A stretch of 27,334 nucleotides of DNA, taken from assembly GCF_937906425.1 (NCBI RefSeq), contig NZ_CALCYR010000304.1:1-27334 (forward strand), in the 5' to 3' direction. Source of the DNA: an uncultured Methanobrevibacter sp. (GTDB taxonomy: Archaea > Methanobacteriota > Methanobacteria > Methanobacteriales > Methanobacteriaceae). The position numbers and the translations under genes are program-made. Of this stretch, positions 15,116 through 22,524 are shown piece after piece (positions within the stretch are counted from its first letter, which is position 1; each line of letters begins with the position of its first letter). The notes beneath the pieces are model-generated. The model saw only the letters and a program-made list of their open reading frames with translations, had not been told where the DNA came from and searched no databases.

Positions 15116-16141
15116 TTAAATAAGCCAAAGCAAAATGTCTAAAAATATTACCATAAAGAACAATGTAGCTAAAAATATAGTTAATCTTGTAAGATCAATT
15201 GCCTTTTCAATCGTATCAACTTCCAATTTATTAAAACCGTCACCAAGAGTGTAAACTCCTTCCTTTTCAAGTTGAATATCTAAGGCCCCCGCTACAGTTG
15301 CCATTGTATATCCTGAATTTGGACTGTCACAATTTCTTGCATCCCTTCTTAAAATATAATTGGCCTTTCTCCAGTCCAACCTTAACATAGCTGCAGATAT
15401 TATAATTACCAATCCTGAAAATCTAGCAGGAATATAATTTAAAACATCATCAATCTTTGCACTGAAAAATCCAATGTTTTTAAGTTCCTCTGTCTTATAA
15501 CCAAGCATTGAATCCAAGGTGTCTATTACCCTATGCAATAATGCAGCTAAAACTGCCAATATGATTACATTAAAATCATTTACACCGCATAATCCTGCTA
15601 TTACACCAACAAGTGAATAATAGAATATTGTTGAAACATAGGAATCTGGTATGTTTTCAGTCAATGTTTCAATAACTGCTGATATTATATGTTCCTTGTT
15701 TAACTCATTTGTATCACGGCTTACCAAATAGGAAACTGCCTTACGCGCCTTATTCAGGTTATTGTTTTTCAAGTCAATCTCAACATCACGAGCTGAAGAC
15801 AAAAGCAATTTAACAGAAAAAGTTGAAGATAAAAGCAATATTGCAAATAACTTGAATAGATAAATCATTGATTCATTAATGTATAAAAAATGTTTTATCA
15901 AAAGCAATGGCACTAAAACAATGAGAGATGACAATATTATAACACAAACAGCCAGAATAAATCCTGAAAGCTTATTGTCATGCTTGAGAAGTATTCCCTT
16001 AAAAAAGTTGATCAGATTTCCAACCCATACTACAGGATGAATTTTAACAGGAAATTCACCAATCAGCAAATCTATTGCAAGAGCAAATAGAAGGATTGTA
16101 AATAACATATAAAATGAATTGGAATAAAGTTCAGTTATCAT
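15116..16141 (-). CDS. cbiB: Adenosylcobinamide-phosphate synthase CbiB/CobD
   Basis: This 341-residue membrane protein attaches the aminopropanol(-phosphate) arm to adenosylcobyric acid in cobamide synthesis. The CbiB pattern is clear: AIDLLIGEFPVKIHPVVWVGN (23-43), RKAVSYLVSRDTNELNKEHI (about 132-151), IETLTENIPDSYVSTIFYYS, DTLDSMLGYK, FFSAKIDDVLNYIPARFSGL, RRDARNCDSPNSGYTMATVA and LGDGFNKL. Four to five hydrophobic stretches fit an integral membrane enzyme. The length is near the family norm and all signature motifs are intact. A TATA box 28 bp upstream and no ribosome binding site indicate a leaderless mRNA. Together with the CobJ-like gene at 973-2280 it shows corrinoid synthesis, but the two are not clustered. 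Confidence 0.93.
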   Translation of the reverse strand: MITELYSNSFYMLFTILLFALAIDLLIGEFPVKIHPVVWVGNLINFFKGILLKHDNKLSGFILAVCVIILSSLIVLVPLLLIKHFLYINESMIYLFKLFAILLLSSTFSVKLLLSSARDVEIDLKNNNLNKARKAVSYLVSRDTNELNKEHIISAVIETLTENIPDSYVSTIFYYSLVGVIAGLCGVNDFNVIILAVLAALLHRVIDTLDSMLGYKTEELKNIGFFSAKIDDVLNYIPARFSGLVIIISAAMLRLDWRKANYILRRDARNCDSPNSGYTMATVAGALDIQLEKEGVYTLGDGFNKLEVDTIEKAIDLTRLTIFLATLFFMVIFLDILLWLI

Positions 16142-16164
16142 TAAAAATAAATATATTAACTGAA

Positions 16165-16173
16165 TATATATAA
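16165..16173 (-). promoter_or_regulatory. TATA box of cbiB (leaderless)
   Basis: TTATATATA on minus is centred 28 bp before the ATG at 16141, so transcription should begin at or beside the start codon. There is no Shine-Dalgarno sequence between. Confidence 0.6.
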
Positions 16174-16380
16174 TTTATTATGAAAGATTAATATTGAAAA
16201 AATATTAAATTTTCAAAATTAACAATAAAATTGTAAATAATAATTGAAAAATATTTTATTTTCAGAATTAACAGTTAATTCGTTAATTAATATTAAAAAT
16301 CATTTATTTTTATTAAAATTTTAAAAAATAATTTATAAATCATTTAAAATAAAGAAAAAATATAAATTAAAGATGATATC

Positions 16381-16866
16381 ATGATTGATGAAGAGCAAAT
16401 TAGAACATGGTTAATGGAAGAGGATCTCATTCGTGAAAAGATTTATGACGAAAACGCTAATTTTCATTACATTATCAACTTCCCACAAAATCATGCAATG
16501 GACGTCATTCAGCCTAAAGCAAAAGAAGATGTCATTCTCATAGGCTGTGCAACAGAAGTTTCCCAGGAAGAACAAAACATTATTAAAAATTCTGACAAGT
16601 CATTTAATCAGGAATTCATTTGGAAAATCAGATTTACATTAAACGAAATGCTTCTTGACTTTGAATTGGATCATCCAAACGATCAATTGAAACGTTTTAT
16701 CATAACTGAAGACATATTTGAAGATGGATTGACAAAACATACACTTATTAAATCAATCAAAAAGGTCTTTAAAGGAAAATTACAATGCGTTTGGATTTTA
16801 GGAAAAGAGTATGGATCTATCAATTCCAAATCAGTACCTCAATCCCAAGATGACTTGTACATGTAA
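16381..16866 (+). CDS. DUF2299-like conserved archaeal protein
   Basis: This is a 161-residue soluble protein with no membrane segment. It starts EEQIRTWLMEEDLIREKI and continues with FHYIINFPQNHAMDVIQPKA (28-47). Then come DVILIGCATEVSQEEQNIIK (51-70), WKIRFTLNEMLLDFELDH (about 81-98) and ITEDIFEDGLTKHTLIKSIK (107-126). The pattern resembles DUF2299 of methanogens as I remember it, an uncharacterised family. GATGAT just before the ATG serves as ribosome binding site. It lies immediately left of the origin-like region and points into it. A link to replication is only positional. Family call is moderate; function unknown. Confidence 0.65.
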   Translation: MIDEEQIRTWLMEEDLIREKIYDENANFHYIINFPQNHAMDVIQPKAKEDVILIGCATEVSQEEQNIIKNSDKSFNQEFIWKIRFTLNEMLLDFELDHPNDQLKRFIITEDIFEDGLTKHTLIKSIKKVFKGKLQCVWILGKEYGSINSKSVPQSQDDLYM

Positions 16867-16874
16867 AAACAATT

Positions 16875-16899
16875 AATTAATTTTTAAATTAATTTTTTT
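16875..16899 (+). terminator. Terminator of the DUF2299-like gene
   Basis: AATTAATTT-TT-AAATTAATT (9-bp stem, 16875-16894) is followed by TTTTT, 9 bp after the stop codon. Confidence 0.65.
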
Positions 16900-17100
16900 A
16901 TTTATTAATTAAATTCTAATTTTATATTATTTTTTTACATTTTTTCTTATTGTTTTTGTTAAAATTTTTTATTTTTGTTTTAAAATTTCTAATTTTATTT
17001 CAATGATTTTTTCTTCGAAAAAAGACTATTTTTTATGGGAAAATTCACCCAATTTTAGTCATGATTTTAGCTTATTTTTCATGATTTTTTATAGAGTGAG

Positions 17101-17120
17101 AGATGTATTTCAAGTGAAAC
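17101..17120 (-). promoter_or_regulatory. Origin recognition box 1 (leftward)
   Basis: AGATGTATTTCAAGTGAAAC, preceded by GAGTGAG. It matches the inverse of the box consensus, with GAAAC in place of GTAAA at the outer end. Confidence 0.75.
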
Positions 17121-17151
17121 GTAAAAACGGGTCTTGGAAGGATTCGACAGG

Positions 17152-17170
17152 TCTATTTCCAGTGTAAAAT
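17152..17170 (-). promoter_or_regulatory. Origin recognition box 2 (leftward, one core mismatch)
   Basis: TCTATTTCCAGTGTAAAAT differs from the core by C for A. It lies 48 bp from box 1 in the same orientation. Confidence 0.65.
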
Positions 17171-17294
17171 TTTGAAATTTACCTCTCTATCTTTTTGAAA
17201 AATTTTTTAAAAAAGAAGGTCTAAAAATCATTTAAATTTGATTTAAAGACCAAATAATCATTTTTTAAAATTTGATTAAAATTTTGTAAAATTT

Positions 17295-17318
17295 TTTACA
17301 CTTGAAATGCACCTCTCG
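17295..17318 (+). promoter_or_regulatory. Origin recognition box 3 (rightward, best match)
   Basis: TTTACACTTGAAAT followed by GCACCTCTCG: core plus a right arm shared with the box at 17342. It faces away from boxes 1 and 2 across the A+T-rich centre. Confidence 0.85.
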
Positions 17319-17341
17319 AAAATCAGTTTTTACAAATTTTC

Positions 17342-17366
17342 TTTTCACTTGAAATGCACCTCTCTC
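17342..17366 (+). promoter_or_regulatory. Origin recognition box 4 (rightward)
   Basis: TTTTCACTTGAAAT followed by GCACCTCTCTC, 47 bp after box 3 in the same orientation. Confidence 0.8.
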
Positions 17367-17551
17367 ATTAATTTTTAATGATTTGTCATAATTTGTGAAA
17401 TTTTCTTTACAAATTTTTCTTTATTTCTTTTTAAAACTTATTTTTTGATTTATTTTTCAAATCTATAACTTATTTCTTAATATTTTTCATTTATTTTAAC
17501 ATTTTATGAATTTTATTTATTTTTATAAAATTCTAAATTCTTGTTTTCAAA

Positions 17552-17577
17552 AAGACCACCATTTCAAGTGTAAAATT
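17552..17577 (-). promoter_or_regulatory. Origin recognition box 5 (leftward)
   Basis: AAGACCACCATTTCAAGTG then TAAAATT, identical over 26 bp to the detached box at 14957-14982. Its right arm (GGTGGTC in the other sense) differs from the CACCTCTC arm of boxes 3 and 4. Confidence 0.8.
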
Positions 17578-17603
17578 ATTATTAAGCTATTTTCGTTTAA
17601 AAA

Positions 17604-17624
17604 ATACACTTGAAATAGTACTCT
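17604..17624 (+). promoter_or_regulatory. Origin recognition box 6 (rightward)
   Basis: ATACACTTGAAATAGTACTC lies 46 bp from box 5 in opposite orientation. Confidence 0.75.
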
Positions 17625-17690
17625 AATTCTAAACTTTTTCAAATGTTTTAATTTTTATAAAATGTTGGTGAATTTTCAAATGACAAAAAT

Positions 17691-17700
17691 CTTTATATAT
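17691..17700 (+). promoter_or_regulatory. Candidate promoter of the orc1/cdc6 transcript
   Basis: CTTTATATAT is the best TATA match between the origin and orc1. Transcription would begin near 17721, inside the dyad-flanked box-like element, and leave a leader of about 400 nt. A promoter closer to the gene is not obvious. Confidence 0.4.
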
Positions 17701-17713
17701 CTAATTCTATATA

Positions 17714-17744
17714 CAATAGTAATACAGTTGAAATCATACTATTG
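17714..17744 (+). promoter_or_regulatory. Weak origin box flanked by an 8-bp inverted repeat
   Basis: The core CAGTTGAAAT (17725-17734, one mismatch from CACTTGAAAT, preceded by AATA as in box 6) sits between CAATAGTA (17714-17721) and TACTATTG (17737-17744). It overlaps the expected start point of the TATA at 17691. Confidence 0.5.
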
Positions 17745-17886
17745 TAAATGAAAAATTTTTTTTTATTTTTATAATTTTAAAAACTAATTTTTTTACTTTT
17801 TAAATATTAAATTGAATAAGTTATTTTCATTTCTGATTTTAATTTTTTTAAACAATTTTTTTAATTCATTTAATCTTCGAATCCAT

Positions 17887-17976
17887 GATTTTAGTATAAT
17901 TTTAATCAATTGAATTATCTATTTGGATTTTGATTTTAGTATAATTTTAATCAATTGAATTATCTATTTGGATTTT
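17887..17976. repeat. 45-bp direct repeat, 2 copies, in the orc1 leader
   Basis: GATTTTAGTATAATTTTAAT begins at 17887 and 17932, each followed by CAATTGAATTATCTATTTGG and ATTTT. A third copy breaks off after GATTTTG. It lies between the box cluster and orc1. Confidence 0.9.
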
Positions 17977-18124
17977 GATTTTGAATTAAAAATAATAAAG
18001 ATCTATTGATTTTTTGAATTTTAATCATTTAATGTTAAATATCAAACGTTTAATTTTAGGTTTTATTTATTTTAAAACTTCATAATTACTTATATTACTT
18101 TTTAAAATAAGGGGAAGTGTTTTA

Positions 18125-19333
18125 GTGTCAAACATTTTTAAAGATTTGGAAAAACAAAAAGAGGAAAAAAACTTAAGAATATTTAAGGATAAAACAGCTT
18201 TAAATCACTTATTTTTACCTGATTACTTACCTCACAGACAAGAACAAATAACAGCAATCGCTTCTCATTGGATTGAAGCATTGGAAGGTAACACTCCATC
18301 TGACATTACCATTTATGGTAAGACAGGAACAGGTAAGACTGCAGCTGCCAAATATGCTAAGGAACAGTTACTTGAAGCGGTCAGTGACAAGCCTGTATTT
18401 ATCAGGGTTGAATATATAAGATGCACTGACTTCACTACAGAATACCAGGTACTAACTTATCTTTGTCAGAAATTGGGAAGAAATGTTCCTAACAGAGGCT
18501 GGACAAAAGGTGAAATAGTAAATGCATTTAGAGACATCTTTAAAAGAACTGCATTTGGCAAAAATCTTATATTAATCGTTATATTGGATGAGATCGACAT
18601 TCTTCTTGAAAAGGATGGTGACGGTATATTATACACCCTTACAAGAACTGAAAACATTGCCGTATTGTCAATCAGTAATTATCTTGACTTTAAGAAGTTC
18701 ATCAAGCCAAGAGTTGCAAGCAGTTTAAGGGACGAGGAAATCGTATTCCCACCATATGATGCAGAACAGTTAGCTGACATTCTTGATCAAAGGGCTAAGA
18801 TTGCCTTTGAGGAAGGGGTATTGGAAGACAATGTTATTCCTTTATGTTCTGCAATGGCTGCAAAGGAAGAGGGTGACGCTAGATATGCTCTTGATCTATT
18901 GGAAAAATCAGCTAATATTGCAGAGAAAAAGGCTCTTGAATTATTGGAAGAGAATGAAAACAGAGTTGAACCTTTAAAGGTTAAGGGTGAATATGTATAT
19001 GAGGCTAAACAGCTTATTGAGTACAATAAGGTAAGTGAAGTTATCATGACATTACCTACTCAACAGCAAAGGGTTCTTGCAGCTATCTTAAAGCTCACTC
19101 AAGAGAATGAGGAAATCACTTCAGGAAAATTATATGAGGTTTATTCTGAAATTTCAAAGGGAGACAGTGTAACATACAGAAGAATCTTTGACTTTATCAA
19201 TGAATTGGAAATGTTGGGAATCATTTCAACAAACACAGTTTCCAAGGGAAGAGCTAAGGGAAGAACCAATATCATTAATTTGCAATGTGATACAAGTGTT
19301 TTAGAAGAGAATTTGGTTAATATCCTGTATTAA
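18125..19333 (+). CDS. cdc6: Orc1/Cdc6 replication initiator
   Basis: The 402-residue AAA+ protein recognises origin boxes and loads the MCM helicase. The order is: N-terminal initiator-specific region with PDYLPHRQEQ (32-41); Walker A GKTGTGKT (65-72); Walker B VILDEID (152-158); sensor 1 SISN (182-185); box VII-like KPRVASSLRDEEIVFPPYDA (194-213); sensor 2 GDARYALDLLEKS (250-262, Arg253). A winged helix then spans about 300-395 (MTLPTQQQRVLAAILKLTQE and YRRIFDFINELEMLGIIS). All ATPase residues are present. Translation starts at GTG (18125) after AAGGGGAAG; no ATG fits. Its position beside the box cluster supports an Orc1-1/Cdc6-1 type initiator acting on the adjacent origin and perhaps on its own promoter. 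Confidence 0.97.
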   Translation: MSNIFKDLEKQKEEKNLRIFKDKTALNHLFLPDYLPHRQEQITAIASHWIEALEGNTPSDITIYGKTGTGKTAAAKYAKEQLLEAVSDKPVFIRVEYIRCTDFTTEYQVLTYLCQKLGRNVPNRGWTKGEIVNAFRDIFKRTAFGKNLILIVILDEIDILLEKDGDGILYTLTRTENIAVLSISNYLDFKKFIKPRVASSLRDEEIVFPPYDAEQLADILDQRAKIAFEEGVLEDNVIPLCSAMAAKEEGDARYALDLLEKSANIAEKKALELLEENENRVEPLKVKGEYVYEAKQLIEYNKVSEVIMTLPTQQQRVLAAILKLTQENEEITSGKLYEVYSEISKGDSVTYRRIFDFINELEMLGIISTNTVSKGRAKGRTNIINLQCDTSVLEENLVNILY

Positions 19334-19393
19334 TCAAATTATATTTTTTTAAAACAGATTTTAATTCGTATAATATCAAACTAATAATTGCTT

Positions 19394-19424
19394 TAAAAAA
19401 ATAAGACATGATTTCTCATGTCTT
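19394..19424 (-). terminator. Terminator of pyrB
   Basis: A 9-bp stem, AAGACATGA/TCATGTCTT (19403-19424), is followed on minus by TATTTTTTT. It lies between the convergent orc1 and pyrB stops and has no T-run in the orc1 direction. Confidence 0.75.
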
Positions 19425-19437
19425 AATAAAATGCATT

Positions 19438-20358
19438 TTAATACCTGTACTTAATTAAATTCTTTAAAATGGCCATTCTTACAGGAAGTGCATTTGCAGC
19501 CTGTTCAAAGTACTTATTATACTTAGTGTCATCAATGTCATAGTCGATTTCATCTATTCTAGGAAGTGGATGCATTACAATCAATTCCTTTCCTTCCAAC
19601 AATTCCCTATTAATCAAATAAGCTCCCTTAATCTTTTCATACTCTTCAATATCAGGGAATCTTTCCTTTTGGATTCTGGTAACATATAAAACGTCAATTG
19701 AATCTATTACTTCCTTTAAATTGTCAGTTTCCCTATAAGCAATATTGTTATTTTCAAGATCCATCAATTGTTCCCTAGGCATTTTCAATTCATCAGGAGC
19801 TACAAAGGTCATTTCAACATCATACATGCCTAAAGCATATGATAATGAATGTACTGTACGGCCGTATTTTAAATCTCCAAGAAGTGCAATGTTTAAACCG
19901 TCTATTTTACCGAAATGCTTTTTGATTGTATATAAGTCAAGTAATGTTTGAGTTGGATGTTGGCCTGCACCGTCTCCTGCATTAATGATTGGAACGTCTA
20001 CAACATCTGTTAGAAAACGTGAAACCCCTTCAAGATCATGCCTTATTACAATTGCATCACAATAAGCTTCAAACATCTTTGCTGTATCTGCAATGCTTTC
20101 ACCCTTTGCAACACTGCTGTTTGAGGTTTCTCCAAGAGCTATGCATTCTCCTCCCAATCTTTTCATACTTGTTTCAAAGGACAATCTGGTTCTTGTAGAA
20201 GGTTCGTAAAATAATAGTCCGAGTATTTTTCCAGCAAGTTCAGTTGATCTTTCCTCTGATTTTGCCACTTTTTCAAGTTTGGAAGCCTCATCAAGTATAA
20301 ACTCAATATCTTCCTTTTCAAAGTCTTTTATTGAAATAACATTTTTTAGGCCAAAAAT
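19438..20358 (-). CDS. pyrB: Aspartate carbamoyltransferase catalytic subunit
   Basis: The enzyme joins carbamoyl phosphate and aspartate in pyrimidine synthesis. Motifs: FYEPSTRTRLSFE (carbamoyl phosphate binding, STRTR at 54-58), SSVAKGES, IINAGDGAGQHPTQTLLDLY, LLGDLKYGRTVHSLSYAL, YVTRIQKERFPD and MHPLPRIDEIDYD. The first usual start codon in frame is GTG at 20268, but this drops about 30 residues that match the family N terminus (LKNVISIKDFEKEDIEFILD). Upstream of these there is no in-frame ATG, GTG or TTG before the stop at 20382. A strong AAGGAG is followed 9 nt later by ATT (20358-20356). Starting there gives 306 residues, the length of the Methanocaldococcus enzyme. I therefore annotate an ATT start; a one-base sequence error is the alternative. 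The regulatory gene pyrI is not adjacent. Confidence 0.88.
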   Translation of the reverse strand: MFGLKNVISIKDFEKEDIEFILDEASKLEKVAKSEERSTELAGKILGLLFYEPSTRTRLSFETSMKRLGGECIALGETSNSSVAKGESIADTAKMFEAYCDAIVIRHDLEGVSRFLTDVVDVPIINAGDGAGQHPTQTLLDLYTIKKHFGKIDGLNIALLGDLKYGRTVHSLSYALGMYDVEMTFVAPDELKMPREQLMDLENNNIAYRETDNLKEVIDSIDVLYVTRIQKERFPDIEEYEKIKGAYLINRELLEGKELIVMHPLPRIDEIDYDIDDTKYNKYFEQAANALPVRMAILKNLIKYRY

Positions 20359-20367
20359 AGTATTACA

Positions 20368-20373
20368 CTCCTT
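20368..20373 (-). promoter_or_regulatory. Ribosome binding site that places the pyrB start
   Basis: AAGGAG (followed by TG) lies 9 nt before ATT at 20358. No canonical start codon is in frame within reach, so this site is the main evidence for initiation on ATT. Confidence 0.6.
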
Positions 20374-20595
20374 TTTTAACTATTATTTATTTATGTCTTA
20401 TTAGTTATTATAATTACTTATTTTTTTTTAAAAGTTTTCTTAAGTTTTAAAACAGTTTTTTCATTTTTATTTTAATATTTTTTAGCTTAATTTAGTTTTA
20501 TATTATTCAAACTAATTATACACTCAAAAAAATATATTTTTAGTTTAAATAGCTATTATTTAAACTAATAATTACAAAATCATGATTGGATTGGT

Positions 20596-20669
20596 TATTC
20601 ATGTTTTTTCTTGTTTTTTATGAGTATTTATTATATTATTAATTTTATTCATGTTTTTTCTTGTTTTTA
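20596..20669. repeat. 24-bp direct repeat 50 bp apart at the flavodoxin 3' end
   Basis: TTATTCATGTTTTTTCTTGT followed by TTTT occurs at 20596 and 20646. The second copy encodes the C-terminal KNKKKHE and adjoins the stop of the flavodoxin gene; the first is a non-coding copy past the stop. Confidence 0.8.
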
Positions 20670-21160
20670 ACAATATTCTGATTTATTTTATCAATATAGG
20701 CGTCAACCTTTTCCCAATTTATCTTAGGAGCTTCACTTCTTTCCTTTTTAAAATCATCTAACTTTGATCTTATGATGTGCTTGGTAATCAAGTCTCCCTC
20801 ATTGAGATTTACCTCTCCGCCAAAGGAGTCATAAATGTATGCAGCATCTAAGATTTCCCTGGAAAATGCCTTTTCAAGATATTGATCACTTTTATCATCA
20901 TTTATGCAGACAATATAAAGGCCGAAATTTATTCCCTTTAATGTCATTCTGTTCTTGTTTACAAATGACTTTATTTCAGACTGAATACGGCCGTAATGGA
21001 TGGAGCCAGCTATTATTATAAAATCATACTTTAAAAGACAAGTAGATTTACTCTTTGCCACAGGTATGGTAATAGCTTCACAATCAAGACGCTCTACCAT
21101 ATATTTTGCTACCTTTCTTGTAGTCCCTCTTTTACTTGCATAAATAATGGCCGTTTTCAT
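20645..21160 (-). CDS. Flavodoxin-domain protein (HemG/flavodoxin_5-like)
   Basis: The 171-residue protein has an N-terminal FMN phosphate-binding loop, IIYASKRGTTRKVAKYM (residues 5-21). The flavodoxin strands and FMN-contact loops follow (DFIIIAGSIHYGRIQSEIKS, 46-65, and NFGLYIVCINDDK). The YDSFGGEV and KINWEKVDAYI segments resemble the protoporphyrinogen oxidase HemG / flavodoxin_5 group. It is likely an FMN-dependent electron-transfer protein; in a methanogen without haem synthesis the HemG reaction itself is unlikely. The ATG is preceded only by GGGAG at a long 12-nt spacing. The Lys-rich end lies in a duplicated stretch. Partner unknown. Confidence 0.8.
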   Translation of the reverse strand: MKTAIIYASKRGTTRKVAKYMVERLDCEAITIPVAKSKSTCLLKYDFIIIAGSIHYGRIQSEIKSFVNKNRMTLKGINFGLYIVCINDDKSDQYLEKAFSREILDAAYIYDSFGGEVNLNEGDLITKHIIRSKLDDFKKERSEAPKINWEKVDAYIDKINQNIVKNKKKHE

Positions 21161-21281
21161 TTTCTTTGCTTTACTCCCATTAATTGGATTTTAGCCATTT
21201 ATTTTCTTTATTTAATCTTTATTTAATCTTTATTAATCTTTATTAATCTTTATTATTCTTTTAATTTATTATATTGCTTTA

Positions 21282-21410
21282 TAATAAGAATCCGAGTATC
21301 ATGACTAAAATTAAAATTTAGATTTATAATAAGAATCCGAGTATCATGACTAAAATTAAAATTTAGATTTATAGTAAGAATCCGAGTAACATGACTAAAA
21401 TTAAAATTCC
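21282..21410. repeat. 45-bp tandem repeat copying the 3' end of the 47-aa gene
   Basis: AAGAATCCGAG begins at 21286, 21331 and 21376. The third copy encodes the last residues and stop (21369-21371) of the minus-strand small membrane protein. The unit is 15 codons, so the two extra copies stay in frame past the stop and repeat GTC ATG ATA CTC GGA and TTC TTA TTA TAA. Just right of the flavodoxin start, 21208-21258 also holds short TTTAATCTTTA microrepeats. Confidence 0.9.
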
Positions 21411-21512
21411 TATTGAAATTCCTGCAATCTTAAATGCAAATCCAATAACTTTCTTTAAAATAAGTACAGCAATAATTAATATAAGTGCTATTATAATAAG
21501 AGTTCCCATCAT
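21369..21512 (-). CDS. Small hydrophobic membrane protein, 47 residues
   Basis: The protein begins MMGTLIIIALILIIAVLILK and ends KIAGISIGILILVMLLGFLL, with the dibasic KK and a short FAFK between: two membrane helices with a tight turn. GAGGGAT (21517-21523) sits 4 nt before the first ATG and 7 nt before the second, so either Met may start. The ribosome binding site and the copy-number repeat at its stop codon support a real gene. No family is recognised; small hairpin membrane proteins of this kind are often regulators or stress proteins, but nothing here shows a role. Confidence 0.65.
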   Translation of the reverse strand: MMGTLIIIALILIIAVLILKKVIGFAFKIAGISIGILILVMLLGFLL

Positions 21513-21637
21513 TTTTATCCCTCAATTTTTTTTATTTATTTATAATATTTTTATTTTTTTATATTTAATATTTTAATAAGCTTTTATATTTTATTTTTCA
21601 TAATAAACAGTTTTTTATTAGGTCTTGATTTAAGAAA

Positions 21638-22447
21638 CTATTCATCCTCTTTGATGAGATAATTTCTCAAACTTCCTATCTCTTCTATTATAACCTCTAC
21701 AGTTGAACCTGCTTCCATAGGACCTACTCCTGGTGGTGTTCCAGTAGCTATCAGGTCTCCTGGATTTAATGTAGTGGTTTGTGAAATGTATTCAATTATT
21801 TCCTGTGGTGAAAAGATCATCTGTGAAGTGTTTGAATTTTGTTTTATCTCTCCATTCACCTTTGTAATTATCTTTTGATTTAATGGATCAATATCTCTTT
21901 TAATAAATGGCCCAAATGGTGCAAAACCATCACAGCTTTTTCCTCTTGTCCATTGACCATCATTTAAGGTGAAATCCCTTGCTGTAACATCATTTATTAT
22001 TGTATATCCAAATATATAATCATCAGCCTCTTCCTTTTTTACCTTTTTACAGCTTTTTCCTATGACTACAGCCAATTCACCTTCATAATCAACCTGTTTT
22101 GAAATGCTTGGATAAATCAAATCTCCCTCTGTCCTGTTAACAGAAGAGCTTGGCTTAATAAAGATGACAGGTTTTTTAGGAAGTTCAAGATTTAATTCCT
22201 TAGCATGATCCTTGTAATTTAGTCCAATACAGATTATTTTAGATGGACATGTAGGACTTTCAATGATTATATCCTCCATGCTGTGAGTTTCAATCATCCT
22301 TTCCTTGATTTTTTCAATATCTGCATTATGATAGTCTAAAATGTCTCCTTTAAGTTCGATTACCTTCTCACCATCATAAAGGCCGGTTTTTATATTTGTT
22401 TGAGTATTAAAATCATTTGTTTTGTTTTTAAATCTTAGAAATTTCAT
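21638..22447 (-). CDS. Fumarylacetoacetate hydrolase (FAH) family protein
   Basis: The 269-residue protein has the FAH-family catalytic domain from about residue 68 onward, after a short N-terminal domain. Motifs: KIICIGLNYKDHAKEL (70-85), KPVIFIKPSSSVNRTEGDLI (92-111), VDYEGELAVVIGK with metal ligands Glu122 and Glu124, TIINDVTARDFT with Asp153, WTRGKSCDGFAPFGP and GDLIATGTPPGVGP. Such enzymes hydrolyse or decarboxylate acylpyruvates, including oxaloacetate, or isomerise dienoic diacids with Mg2+ or Mn2+. Archaeal members have rarely been assigned a substrate. GTGGT lies just before the ATG. It lies 160 bp downstream of hisG on the same strand but with a repeat array between, so joint transcription is uncertain. 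Confidence 0.88.
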   Translation of the reverse strand: MKFLRFKNKTNDFNTQTNIKTGLYDGEKVIELKGDILDYHNADIEKIKERMIETHSMEDIIIESPTCPSKIICIGLNYKDHAKELNLELPKKPVIFIKPSSSVNRTEGDLIYPSISKQVDYEGELAVVIGKSCKKVKKEEADDYIFGYTIINDVTARDFTLNDGQWTRGKSCDGFAPFGPFIKRDIDPLNQKIITKVNGEIKQNSNTSQMIFSPQEIIEYISQTTTLNPGDLIATGTPPGVGPMEAGSTVEVIIEEIGSLRNYLIKEDE

Positions 22448-22524
22448 TAAACCACTTTTAATTTTTCTTCATCGACTAAACGCTTTTCTCGAATGTTTTT
22501 TTGAATTATCTTAATGGACTGTTT

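Larger units (their letters stand above)
16900..18124. other. Probable chromosomal replication origin (oriC) next to orc1/cdc6
   Basis: This 1.2-kb gene-free, extremely A+T-rich region lies directly upstream of orc1. It contains six clear boxes with a TTTACACTTGAAAT-type core (listed separately), one weaker copy over a dyad at 17714-17744 and a degenerate half-box at 17169-17188 (TTGAAATTTACCTCTCT). Two boxes point left at 17107 and 17155 (48 bp apart) and two point right at 17299 and 17346 (47 bp apart). They flank about 130 bp of almost pure A/T, a candidate unwinding element. A second pair points outward at 17561 and 17607. A 7-bp hairpin sits at 17007-17023. Boxes of this core are, as I recall, bound by Cdc6-1 of Methanothermobacter, and archaeal origins usually adjoin the initiator gene. 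Minor boundaries are guesses. Confidence 0.85.

Noticed and set aside
14946..15128. Minus-strand 60-codon ORF downstream of cbiB
   Set aside because: It overlaps the cbiB end, is a Phe/Lys/Ile-rich reading of A+T-rich DNA and runs through the detached origin box; no ribosome binding site.
21208..21258. TTTAATCTTTA microrepeats as a regulatory array
   Set aside because: They are short, T-rich and imperfect, and fit simple slippage; no dyad or promoter is linked to them.
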